Assembly (NCBI GenBank): GCA_945872065.1 | Contig: CAMBYH010000013.1 | Location: 1 to 38,885 of the forward strand | DNA: 38,885 bases | Direction of reading: 5' to 3' | From: Arsukibacterium tuosuense | GTDB taxonomy: Bacteria; Pseudomonadota; Gammaproteobacteria; Steroidobacterales; GCA-2729495 | Part shown: positions 23,546 through 30,538 of the stretch, piece after piece | Layout: each line of letters begins with the position of its first letter | How positions within the stretch are numbered: position 1 is the first letter of the stretch | Notes under the pieces: model-generated | What the model was told of the DNA's origin: nothing | The model's database searches: none | Seen by the model: the letters and a program-made list of their open reading frames with translations, nothing else | Position numbers and translations under genes: made by a program

Positions 23546-25198
23546 ATGTCGAGCCCGCCACCGAACACAGCCTTGCAGCGCCACTTCATCACGATTCGCG
23601 GTGAGTTTGGCACACGCCAGGCGCATTACCGCCGGGGTGGTGCGGGTCCGGTCGTACTCCTGCTGCACCAGTCGCCCCAGTCGTCCCGGGAGATGGAACC
23701 GCTCATCCTGGCGTGGGGCCAGTCCTGCACCGTGATCGCTCCGGACTCGCCGGGCTATGGGCTTTCTCAGCCGCTGCAGCGGGCGGGGCAGCCGGTAGCG
23801 GGGGCCACCATCGACGAGTTTGCAGCCGCCACTCTGGAGTTCGCCACGGCACTGGGCCTGCAGCGGTTCGGCATTTATGGCTTCCACACGGGGGCCAGCA
23901 TTGCCGTAGCCCTGGCTCACCGGTATCCGTCCCGGGTGACAGCCGTCGCTGCTAACGGCCTCGTCCTGCTCACCGCAGATGAACGTGCAGCCATCCTGCG
24001 GGACTATCTGCCGGCGTTCGTCCCGCAGTGGGACGGCAGCCACCTGGCCTGGCTGTGGGCCAGGATGCGGGAGCAGACGATCTTCTTCCCCTGGCATGAC
24101 CGGCGGGCTGCAACCCGCCTGACCTTCGACGTGCCACCGCCCGAGCGACTTCAGGAAGGTCTGCAGGAATTTCTCGCGGCGGGCGCCGGCTATCACGTGG
24201 CTTACGAGGCTGCGTTCTCCGACCGCGCAGAGTCGCGTCTCCCCACACTCAGCGTGCCACTCCTGATTACCGCGACCGCGCGGGATCCCCTCTCGGGGCA
24301 TCTGGGCCGCATTGGCGCGCGATCCGCCACGGTGCAGGTGGAGCCGTCGGCAGACAGCAGCGCTGCGCTGTCCCGGTCCTTCGCGCACCTGGCAAGGCAC
24401 CCGGGCGATGCCGGACCGCCCGCCGCGCCTGCGGCCGGCGCCAGCGTTTACTTTGGCTCTCCGGGGCAGCAGGTCAGGGTGATCCGTCATGCAGCGCGGG
24501 CCGGCGGGCCGGATCAGACTGTCATTCTGCTGCACCCTCCAGCCGCCTCTGGGCAATCGCTCCACGGGCTGGCCGCAGAACTCGCGGCTTACGCCGAGGT
24601 CCTGGCCGTGGATCTGCCCGGACACGGAGCCAGTGATCACCCGCTGGCGGATGGGGCGGGCGGAGTTTTGGCCGGCGCGGTCAGGCAGCTGACCGCGGCC
24701 CTCCAGCCGCTACTCACCAGCAAGGGTTCGGTCGTGCTTGCCCTCGGCAGCAGCGCCCCCGTGGGCATCGAACTGGCGAGGGCACTGGGCCCGTTCACGC
24801 GCACCGTCCTCCTGGGCCCACCCGCCTGGTCCCCGGCCGACGCCGACGCCTGGCGCCGCCACGGCCTCCCTCCGCTGACACCCGTCTGGTCCGGCGGCCA
24901 TCTGCTGGAAGCCTGGCATCTGGTCCGGGACAGCCGCTTGTTTGTACCCTGGTTCCGCCGGGAGAGTGCCGGTATCCGGCCCGGGGAGCCCGACCTGGAC
25001 GAGGTCGGGATTCAACGGGAAGTGCAGGACCTGCTCCGCGCCAACGGCACCTGGCAGGCCCTCCTGCGGGACGTGCTGAACTATGACGGCGCCCGGGGCG
25101 GCCCGGACCGGCCGGCCGTCATCACACTGACTGAAGCCCCGGGAAACTGGGGCCACATCCTGGGCCCGGGCAGGACGCCAACCCCGCACCCAAGTTGA
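23546..25198 (+). CDS. Tandem (two-domain) alpha/beta hydrolase with atypical nucleophile elbows
   Basis: A 550-residue protein containing two alpha/beta-hydrolase domains in one chain. Domain 1 (residues ~13-285) has the oxyanion-loop strand PVVLLLHQSPQSSREMEPLI, the strand APDSPGYGLSQP, and the elbow GFHTG at 112-116, where His114 occupies the usual Ser/Asp/Cys nucleophile position. Domain 2 (~300-545) repeats the plan with QTVILLHPPAASGQSLHGLA, AVDLPGHGASDHPL and the elbow GSSAP (401-405), which keeps Ser403 but has Pro where the last Gly of GxSxG should be. Catalytic His candidates are NWGHILGPG near the C-terminus and, less clearly, in domain 1. There is no signal peptide, so it is cytosolic. 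It may be a binding or regulatory protein, or an unusual lyase/hydrolase. The ATG is preceded by GGGAAGG. Confidence 0.85.
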   Translation: MSSPPPNTALQRHFITIRGEFGTRQAHYRRGGAGPVVLLLHQSPQSSREMEPLILAWGQSCTVIAPDSPGYGLSQPLQRAGQPVAGATIDEFAAATLEFATALGLQRFGIYGFHTGASIAVALAHRYPSRVTAVAANGLVLLTADERAAILRDYLPAFVPQWDGSHLAWLWARMREQTIFFPWHDRRAATRLTFDVPPPERLQEGLQEFLAAGAGYHVAYEAAFSDRAESRLPTLSVPLLITATARDPLSGHLGRIGARSATVQVEPSADSSAALSRSFAHLARHPGDAGPPAAPAAGASVYFGSPGQQVRVIRHAARAGGPDQTVILLHPPAASGQSLHGLAAELAAYAEVLAVDLPGHGASDHPLADGAGGVLAGAVRQLTAALQPLLTSKGSVVLALGSSAPVGIELARALGPFTRTVLLGPPAWSPADADAWRRHGLPPLTPVWSGGHLLEAWHLVRDSRLFVPWFRRESAGIRPGEPDLDEVGIQREVQDLLRANGTWQALLRDVLNYDGARGGPDRPAVITLTEAPGNWGHILGPGRTPTPHPS

Positions 25199-25222
25199 CC
25201 CTCTGACAGCTGCCCGTATACT
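25195..25222 (+). promoter_or_regulatory. Sigma-70-like promoter for the OmpA-type gene
   Basis: TTGACC (25195-25200) and TATACT (25217-25222) with a 16-base spacer form a good -35/-10 pair. The -35 box overlaps the TGA stop of the hydrolase gene. The leader from here to the ATG at 25409 is about 180 bases, contains no gene I can support, and ends in the ribosome site GAGGAG. Confidence 0.7.
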
Positions 25223-25408
25223 GAGCGCGGGCATAAGGCGAGCCGCGATTCGATAGAGGGGGCGAAACGTGGCGCGCCGACAACAACAGTGTCCATGGCG
25301 GGGACAACCCGCTGAATACCGAGACTGGGCCCAGCGGTCGGGCGCAGACTCCCCTCCCTTAAGGATCAGTACTTCCCGAACTCTGTTTTTTGTTGAGGAG
25401 CCTGCGTA

Positions 25409-26470
25409 ATGAAACGGTATCTGACGGCAATCGTCCTGGGACTCGCCGCCACCTCTGCCCTGGCGGCAGATGACAAGACCGCCTGGAATGCAGGCCTCGC
25501 GGCCACCTTTGCGGAGTACTCCTTCGACAGCAACCAGCTGGACGACAACTCCGCTGGCTTCAAGGTCTTCGGGGGCTACCGCTTCAACAAGTGGTTCGGT
25601 CTGGAAGCGGGCTATTACGATTTTGGCGACTTCGATGAAGACCTGGATCCGCCGAATCCCGGTGGCGGCGCGACTGTGCGGATTGACGGCCTGGTGGGCT
25701 CAGCGCTGCTCTACGCTCCCCTCGAGAGCAACGACTACGACGCCTTTGTCAAAGTTGGCTACTACACTTTCGATCAGCAGCTGGAACTGGACGATGCGGG
25801 CGTCTCGAGCAATTCGCCTGCGAGCCTGATGCTGGGTGCGGGTTCGCGCTTCTATGTGAGTGAACAGTTCGCCATTCGCGCCGAAGGCGAATGGTTCAAT
25901 ATCGATCAGGGTGACCTCTGGACCCTGAACCTGGGCTTCGAGTACCTGTTTGGCCGGCCGGCCAAGGCTGCGGCTCCCGTGGCCGCCGTCATGGCCGCAC
26001 CGGTGGTGGCAGCTGTCGCTGCGCCGCCCGCTGACGCGGACGGCGACGGCGTCGTGGACGGGACCGACCAGTGCCCTGAAACACTGAAGAGTGAGCGGGT
26101 TGGTCCGCTGGGCTGCTCCTGCGACATCACCCGCCAGGTCCAGTTCAACTTGGACACGGCGGACCTGACGGACGCCGACAAGGTGATTCTCGACGAGGTC
26201 GCAGAAGCCCTGAATCGCCTGAAGTTCGTCTCTGGCACCGTGGTTGGCTACACGGACAGCACGGGCACCGACGAGTACAACCTGGGGCTGTCGGAGCGTC
26301 GCGCCCAGTCCGTGTCGACCTACCTCCAGGGCAAGGGCATCGCCGTGGGCCGTCTGGCCGCGTCCGGGGCCGGTAAGGCCGACCCGATCGGCGACAACGA
26401 GACCGAAGAAGGCCGTGCCCTGAACCGGCGCGTGGTCATCAAGCGGACGGACTGCGACAAGCCCGAGTAA
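25409..26470 (+). CDS. OmpA family outer-membrane porin/peptidoglycan-binding protein
   Basis: A 353-residue outer-membrane protein. The signal peptide is MKRYLTAIVLGLAATSALA, cut before ADDKT. Residues ~20-185 form an eight-stranded beta-barrel with alternating hydrophobic strands (FKVFGGYRFNKWFGLEAGYY, FAIRAEGEWFNIDQ, LWTLNLGFEYLFGR). An Ala/Val/Pro-rich linker follows (residues ~190-210), then a thrombospondin type-3-like acidic segment DADGDGVVDGTDQCPE that should bind Ca2+. The C-terminal OmpA domain (~230-350) contains the peptidoglycan-binding residues in TDEYNLGLSERRAQSVSTYL and EEGRALNRRVVIKR. Extra Cys residues (QCPE, GCSC) are probably in disulfides. It is monocistronic from the promoter at 25195 and followed by a REP pair that may act as a hairpin end. 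The assignment is firm. Confidence 0.95.
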   Translation: MKRYLTAIVLGLAATSALAADDKTAWNAGLAATFAEYSFDSNQLDDNSAGFKVFGGYRFNKWFGLEAGYYDFGDFDEDLDPPNPGGGATVRIDGLVGSALLYAPLESNDYDAFVKVGYYTFDQQLELDDAGVSSNSPASLMLGAGSRFYVSEQFAIRAEGEWFNIDQGDLWTLNLGFEYLFGRPAKAAAPVAAVMAAPVVAAVAAPPADADGDGVVDGTDQCPETLKSERVGPLGCSCDITRQVQFNLDTADLTDADKVILDEVAEALNRLKFVSGTVVGYTDSTGTDEYNLGLSERRAQSVSTYLQGKGIAVGRLAASGAGKADPIGDNETEEGRALNRRVVIKRTDCDKPE

Positions 26471-26491
26471 ACGCCTGCGCGGGATTTGCCC

Positions 26492-26545
26492 GTAGGAGCG
26501 CCTTTAGGCGCGATGCCTGCTGATCGCGCCTAAAGGCGCTCCTAC
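26492..26545. repeat. REP pair, copy 5 (near-perfect inverted repeat)
   Basis: GTAGGAGCGCCTTTAGGCGC (26492 on) faces GCGCCTAAAGGCGCTCCTAC (ending 26545), 20-base perfectly complementary arms with a short spacer GATGCCTGCTGATC. It lies 21 bases after the OmpA stop, so it may also help end or stabilise that transcript. Confidence 0.93.
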
Positions 26546-26681
26546 GGGCGCTCCGAACGGACCTGCGTCACAGCAGCCCTTCTGGCCACGTAGCGGGACT
26601 GTGATCCCGCGAACTCCCCACCAGACATAAAACCCTGATCCTGACCGGGCCTTAAGTTAACAGGGCCAGGGGCCACAGGTC

Positions 26682-27259
26682 ATGACAGGTAACACGACGC
26701 GCACCCACGCGAGCTTGGTAGTCGTTGCGGCCCTCGGGGCCTTCGCGGCTGGCTGCGGCCCGGTCCAGAAATTCAACCCGGTACCGGAGGACCACCTCAC
26801 CGTCATCGAGAAAAACGGTGACGTGCCCCCGCCGTCACCAACAGCGACGCTAACGGCAACGGCAACGGCAACGGCAACTGGGATTTTGTCCGCCCCGGCG
26901 AGATGCGCACCGTGACGCTGGCTAACCTGGCACCCAGTCTCGATGTCTGCACCACCACCACGGGCTCGTCAGCAACAGCCTGCGCGAGCAACGCCACGAC
27001 ACTCAGCAGCTCGGCGCCAGCAATCATCGTTTCCCTAGGCAAGGACTGGGCATCGGCCACGTCGGCAGATCAGCTGGAGAACCTGGGGGCGACAGTGGGT
27101 GGCGGCCCGTCCGGCCGGACCTACCCGGTGGCAGCGGACGAGGTGTTTGTTAACCGCACACTTGGCTCGTGCGTGGGCAACGAGTTCGACGACATTGTGA
27201 TGTGGGTCTCGCCCGCGACACTCTATGGCGACCTGGTCAGCGCCGGGCGGCTGCCCTGA
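26682..27259 (+). pseudogene. Lipoprotein-like N-terminus with pilin-like C-terminal half, frameshifted at a C5 run
   Basis: From ATG 26682 the frame gives a lipoprotein-like export signal with lipobox-like FAAGC (THASLVVVAALGAFAAGC) and a short linker (NPVPEDHLTVIEKNGDVP). It then becomes a meaningless Thr/Ala stretch. In the next frame the protein resumes as VTNSDANGNGNGNGNWDFVR and runs to 27259 with CTTTTGSSATAC, VAADEVFVNRT and FDDIVMWVSPATLYGDLVSA. One base added at CCCCC (26826-26830) would restore a single ~192-residue protein. The 'FDDIV.WvsP..Ly..lv.AGrLP' ending resembles the C-terminal tail of type IV pilin-like proteins, and the neighbour downstream is a pilin. However, this protein has no GFTLxE prepilin motif. 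It may be a decayed or unusual surface lipoprotein; a base-calling error in the C run is equally likely. Confidence 0.65.
26852..26878 (+). repeat. AACGGC hexanucleotide microsatellite
   Basis: Four and a half head-to-tail AACGGC units encoding Asn-Gly repeats (NGNGNGN) in the true frame, right after the frameshift of the lipoprotein/pilin-like gene. A shorter AACGGC tract (27644-27660) encodes NGNGNG in the next gene. Six-base units change repeat number without changing frame. Confidence 0.85.
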
Positions 27260-27347
27260 GCAGCGCGCCAGCTTGCTTAATCTGTGAACTGTTTTACAGA
27301 ACGCTCTGCGGCAGTCCCGCACTATCGCTCCGGGTATTAGGGCAAGA

Positions 27348-27366
27348 CCGGAACACCGTGTTCCGG
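27348..27366. promoter_or_regulatory. 19-bp perfect palindrome upstream of the pilin gene
   Basis: CCGGAACAC-C-GTGTTCCGG is perfectly symmetric and lies 25 bases before the pilin ATG, between it and the preceding gene. It could be a repressor or activator operator, or a small hairpin in the leader. I know of no regulator with exactly this site. Confidence 0.55.
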
Positions 27367-27391
27367 CCCGGACACTACCGAGGAGCAACGC

Positions 27392-28000
27392 ATGGTTAGG
27401 CAGTCCCGTCAGCAGGGCTTTACGCTGGTCGAAATCGCTATCGTTCTGGTCATTATCAGCCTGCTGATCGGTGGTGTGCTCAAGGGCCAGGAAATGATCA
27501 CCAACGCCAAGGTGAGCAAGGTCGAGAACGACTACAAGGGCATCACCGCCGCGATCCTGGCCTATCAGGACCGCTACGGCGTGCTGCCGGGCGATGACCC
27601 CGGCGCTTCAACCCGCTTCCCCGGCACCTGGACCGCAGCAGACAACGGCAACGGCAACGGTGCCATCGCCGGCGCCTGGAACAGTACGAACAACACGCTG
27701 GAATCCCGCAAGATCTGGAAGCACCTCCGGGGTGCAGGCTTCCTGAAGGGCCCCGTCGACGGCACGGCGGCGTCCTACCAGCAGCCCGCCCATGCTTTCG
27801 GTGGCCTGATCGGCTTTGAGCAGGGCCTGTACAACCTCAGCGGTCACGTGGTTGTCTTCGGGGCTCTGCCCGGCAACGTCACGCAGATCCTCGAGGCCCG
27901 GGGTGACGACGGCAGCCCGAGGGCGGGTTCCGTTCAGGGCAATGCTACTGCCACCACCTACACGCTCAACACCAACTACGACCTGGCCTACTCCTTCTAA
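27392..28000 (+). CDS. Type IV pilin-like protein (prepilin-type N-terminal methylation domain)
   Basis: A 202-residue prepilin. The short basic leader MVRQSRQQG is cut by prepilin peptidase between G and F in QQGFTLVEIAIVLVIISLLI. Phe becomes the N-methylated +1 residue and Glu5 is present. The hydrophobic helix is IAIVLVIISLLIGGVLKGQE. The globular part includes KVENDYKGITAAILAYQDRY, GVLPGDDPGASTRF, an Asn-Gly tract and a beta-rich C-terminus ending in YDLAYSF. The 'GQEMITNAK..K..NDYK.I..AI.AYQDRYG.LPGD' segment is typical of T2SS/T4P-like pseudopilins of the GspG/PulG/FimT style that are encoded alone. No pilus assembly genes are nearby. It has a GAGGAG ribosome site and a strong bidirectional terminator after it. 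Confidence 0.9.
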   Translation: MVRQSRQQGFTLVEIAIVLVIISLLIGGVLKGQEMITNAKVSKVENDYKGITAAILAYQDRYGVLPGDDPGASTRFPGTWTAADNGNGNGAIAGAWNSTNNTLESRKIWKHLRGAGFLKGPVDGTAASYQQPAHAFGGLIGFEQGLYNLSGHVVVFGALPGNVTQILEARGDDGSPRAGSVQGNATATTYTLNTNYDLAYSF

Positions 28001-28020
28001 CGGCGCGCCGGTCACGAAAA

Positions 28021-28054
28021 AAACGGGGCGGTGCTGCACAGCACCGCCCCGTTT
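28021..28054. terminator. Bidirectional intrinsic terminator between pilin and DUF5666 genes
   Basis: A 16-bp perfect inverted repeat (AAACGGGGCGGTGCTG and its complement, 28021-28036 and 28039-28054). An A run precedes it and T-rich sequence follows, so it can stop transcripts from both sides. It sits between convergent genes with stops at 28000 and 28067. Confidence 0.93.
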
Positions 28055-28066
28055 GCTTTTCGGGTG

Positions 28067-29563
28067 TCAGTCTTCGATCTCGACCTCTTCTGCCAGGACA
28101 GGCGTGCTCGCCCCCGGGGCAATGTTCAGCAGGAACTTCACCTTGACTTCAGCCCCGGTGGTGACGGCGCCGGCGAAGAAGGCTGCCGCGGCGATCTCAT
28201 TCTCATCCGCATCGAAGAACGTCGTGAAGTCGTCCGTCTCGACCAGCACGCCGAGGATGGTGAAGTCCGGATCGTTGCGCGCACCCAGACTGCCGCGTAG
28301 AAGCCCCTGCGTTTCCTCAGCATCCTGGCGCTCTAACAGCGTGGCGAGGACGGTGTTGGGGCCCTGGGGAATGCCCCGCACTTCCACATAATCCACCCCA
28401 GCCTGCAGGTCGGCCAGGGAGAAGTCGCGCACCTCATCGTCACTCTGGTCCTCGAGCCGCGTGTTGGCATCGACCAGGATAGTGACGCCGAGCACCACGA
28501 ACTGCCCCACCTTGGGATTTCCCGCATTGGGAGTCACGGTATCCACCCGGGCGGCAATGCGCGTATCCTCGTCCGGGCCATCCGCCCCCGTGCGGACCTG
28601 GACCTCGCTCGCCACGATGGCGCCGCTCGCGTTGAACTCACCCTCAACCCGGACTTTCGCGCCCAGCGCGACAGTGCCACCCGTGGCGGCGACGCTGCTC
28701 TGCACCGGCACGCCGGATACCGAGAACGAGCTGGCGCTGGTAAACAGGGTGACGTAACCCTCCACTTCCGCCTCGTCGCCATCCTCACCGATGCGGTCTT
28801 CGCCGTCTTCCAGTTCCACCCGCGTGGCCACCAGCTGACCAGCGCCGTTCACCACGGTGCCCTTGACCTCCACGAAATCGCCATTGTTGATGACGCCGCT
28901 GGGGGCATCGATGATCGTGTTGATAGTCGTCAGCACGACCTGCCCGTTGATAACAAAGGTATTGACGGTGGGGTTCGACACGGTGCCGCGGATCTCGATT
29001 TCGCCACCGGGAACCTTGCGCTCGATACGGGTCGCCCGGACCACGACATTGACCAGTACTCCATCCACCAAAACGTTCTGTTGCAGCAAACCACTCACCT
29101 CGACGACATTGCCGTCCGCCAGGCTGTCGAGGTCGATCAGCGGCGAGGCAAATGAGGTGTCAGCATCGACCAGGACCGTCTGCCCAAGCACCACGAAGGA
29201 CTGGGTGAGCGGATCGATGCTGCCCGCCGTGATCGGTCCCTCGACGCTGTCGTCGTAGAAGACCTCGACGGCACGGCGCGTGACGCCCTCATCCACGCTG
29301 CTCCACTGGACAGTGACCTGCTGGCCTACCTGCAGGTCGGACTGACTGCCAGGAGCGTCGTCGATGTCAAAAGCTGTACCGGTCGTCGAGTACTCCACAC
29401 CGTTGACGAACACGCTGCCAAAGCCGGTGATGGTGCCTGTGGACACGCCCAGGCGATCGATACCAGCGAGATTGGCGCCGCCACCGCCGCCGCAGGCGAC
29501 GACCAGGCCGAGCACCAGGCCAGTAACACCGGCCGCCTGAAGCTTAAGTTTGAAATTCTTCAT
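28067..29563 (-). CDS. DUF5666 lipoprotein, six repeats (downstream copy)
   Basis: A 498-residue predicted lipoprotein. The start is the ATG at 29563 with GAGGAAT just upstream (the frame also has a GTG one codon earlier). The signal peptide ends in the lipobox LVVAC followed by a Gly run (GGGGG). Six DUF5666-type beta-barrel-like repeats follow: STGTITGFGSVFVNGVEYST; EGPITAGSIDPLTQSFVVLG; EIRGTVSNPTVNTFVING; EVEGYVTLFTSASSFSVSG; RIAARVDTVTPNAGNP; and a last one near FTILGVLVETDD. Each carries the OB-fold-like 'G.V......F.V.G..V..d..T.f' and 'G..VEV.G' phrases. DUF5666 function is unknown; the repeats look like small domains on a membrane-anchored chain. It lies 12 bases downstream of the DUF6502 gene and is paralogous to 30539-31990 (483 residues). 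Confidence 0.88.
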   Translation of the reverse strand: MKNFKLKLQAAGVTGLVLGLVVACGGGGGANLAGIDRLGVSTGTITGFGSVFVNGVEYSTTGTAFDIDDAPGSQSDLQVGQQVTVQWSSVDEGVTRRAVEVFYDDSVEGPITAGSIDPLTQSFVVLGQTVLVDADTSFASPLIDLDSLADGNVVEVSGLLQQNVLVDGVLVNVVVRATRIERKVPGGEIEIRGTVSNPTVNTFVINGQVVLTTINTIIDAPSGVINNGDFVEVKGTVVNGAGQLVATRVELEDGEDRIGEDGDEAEVEGYVTLFTSASSFSVSGVPVQSSVAATGGTVALGAKVRVEGEFNASGAIVASEVQVRTGADGPDEDTRIAARVDTVTPNAGNPKVGQFVVLGVTILVDANTRLEDQSDDEVRDFSLADLQAGVDYVEVRGIPQGPNTVLATLLERQDAEETQGLLRGSLGARNDPDFTILGVLVETDDFTTFFDADENEIAAAAFFAGAVTTGAEVKVKFLLNIAPGASTPVLAEEVEIED

Positions 29564-29575
29564 CACGACATTCCT

Positions 29576-30475
29576 CTATTGATCGTCAGCAATCAGAAAC
29601 ATACCCAGACCGAGCCGCGTGCGCTTGCGGGCCCCGCCGCTGGCCGGCCGCGCTTCGTGCTCGGTCAGCCACTTGTCCAACGCCTCGAGAAACTCCTGCC
29701 CGCGCTCCTCGACGAAGGCCTCGAACTCGGGCCTGGCCTCCACGTCGACGCTGTCGCTCGTGGCCCGGCCTATGAAGCGCCGGGCGGCTACCTTTGAAGG
29801 CACCACAGCAGGCAGCGATGGTGCCTCAGCCGCGACATCCAGGTTATGCGTAATACTCGCACCAAGATCGGCCAGGATGCTACCCGCGTTGAGCATCCAC
29901 TGGGGATCGAAGCTCCGGGGCATGAAGTAGCGCCGCTCGGCGCGGAGCGTTCCGTCTTGCAGCACCGTAATTGCCCCGGCCCGCTCCAGCTCCTTGCGCA
30001 TGCTCGTGACGGGCACGTCGCCGCCATAGCGCTGCCAGAGGGTGGTGAAACTGGCCCCGCTGCCCTCAGCGGGCAGCGCCCGGGGCTCGCCGGAGGGCGT
30101 GATGAAATCGGGATCCTGGTGCCAGCCGGACAGTAGCCGGGTGGCGTCGGTCGTCTTGTTTGGCAGCGGCGCAGATTCCTGTTCGAGCAGGGTCCGGACC
30201 CGGGCGATTTCCTTGCGGCTGACACCCGTGAGGATTGACACCCGGGACACGTTGGTGGGCCGGCCGTTCAAGCCGTAGTCCTGGCTGGCCACAGCCACGA
30301 AGACGCTTTTGGAGACGTCGGCGAATTCCCGCCAGGTCATCCCGCACTTCAGCAACAGGCTGGCGATGGGCCGGAGCAGCACGCGGCAGGTCTGGACGAC
30401 CGCGCCTCGATCCAGCGCATTGGCTTGATTTGCTTCCGTTGGCATATCCATCCGGCCGCCAGGGTGAGGACTCAT
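29576..30475 (-). CDS. DUF6502 family protein, probable helix-turn-helix regulator
   Basis: A 299-residue cytosolic protein (ATG at 30475; later ATGs at 30451 and 30445 are possible). The N-terminal 100 residues contain RVLLRPIASLLLKCGMTWRE and then TNVSRVSILTGVSRKEIARV (residues ~74-93). The latter has the spacing of a winged-helix recognition helix, 'SRVS.LTG.SRKEI.R'. A proline-poor middle (SGWHQDPDFITPSGEPRALP) follows, and a second helical part (FEAFVEERGQEFLEALDKWL) ends in a basic patch (GGARKRTRLGLGMFL). This is the layout I know as DUF6502, a family without an established role. The gene is flanked on the same strand by two DUF5666 lipoprotein genes, which suggests it controls them or the envelope process they serve. 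DNA binding is inferred from the helix pattern only. Confidence 0.82.
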   Translation of the reverse strand: MSPHPGGRMDMPTEANQANALDRGAVVQTCRVLLRPIASLLLKCGMTWREFADVSKSVFVAVASQDYGLNGRPTNVSRVSILTGVSRKEIARVRTLLEQESAPLPNKTTDATRLLSGWHQDPDFITPSGEPRALPAEGSGASFTTLWQRYGGDVPVTSMRKELERAGAITVLQDGTLRAERRYFMPRSFDPQWMLNAGSILADLGASITHNLDVAAEAPSLPAVVPSKVAARRFIGRATSDSVDVEARPEFEAFVEERGQEFLEALDKWLTEHEARPASGGARKRTRLGLGMFLIADDQ

Positions 30476-30486
30476 TGTGGCCGATT

Positions 30487-30522
30487 GCGCCCGCCCGACG
30501 CTTGAGACTGCCGGGCGGGCGC
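30487..30522. promoter_or_regulatory. GC-rich hairpin between DUF5666 and DUF6502 genes
   Basis: An 11-bp perfect inverted repeat GCGCCCGCCCG / CGGGCGGGCGC with a 14-base loop, in the 63 bases between the upstream DUF5666 stop (30539) and the DUF6502 start (30475). No T run follows on the minus strand, so it is not a normal terminator; it might attenuate, process or protect the message. Confidence 0.6.
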
Positions 30523-30538
30523 GTTTCCGGCCGACGCG

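Noticed and set aside
23486-24640. Minus-strand 384-codon open frame opposite the double hydrolase
   Set aside because: Shadow frame; the plus strand shows two clear hydrolase domains.
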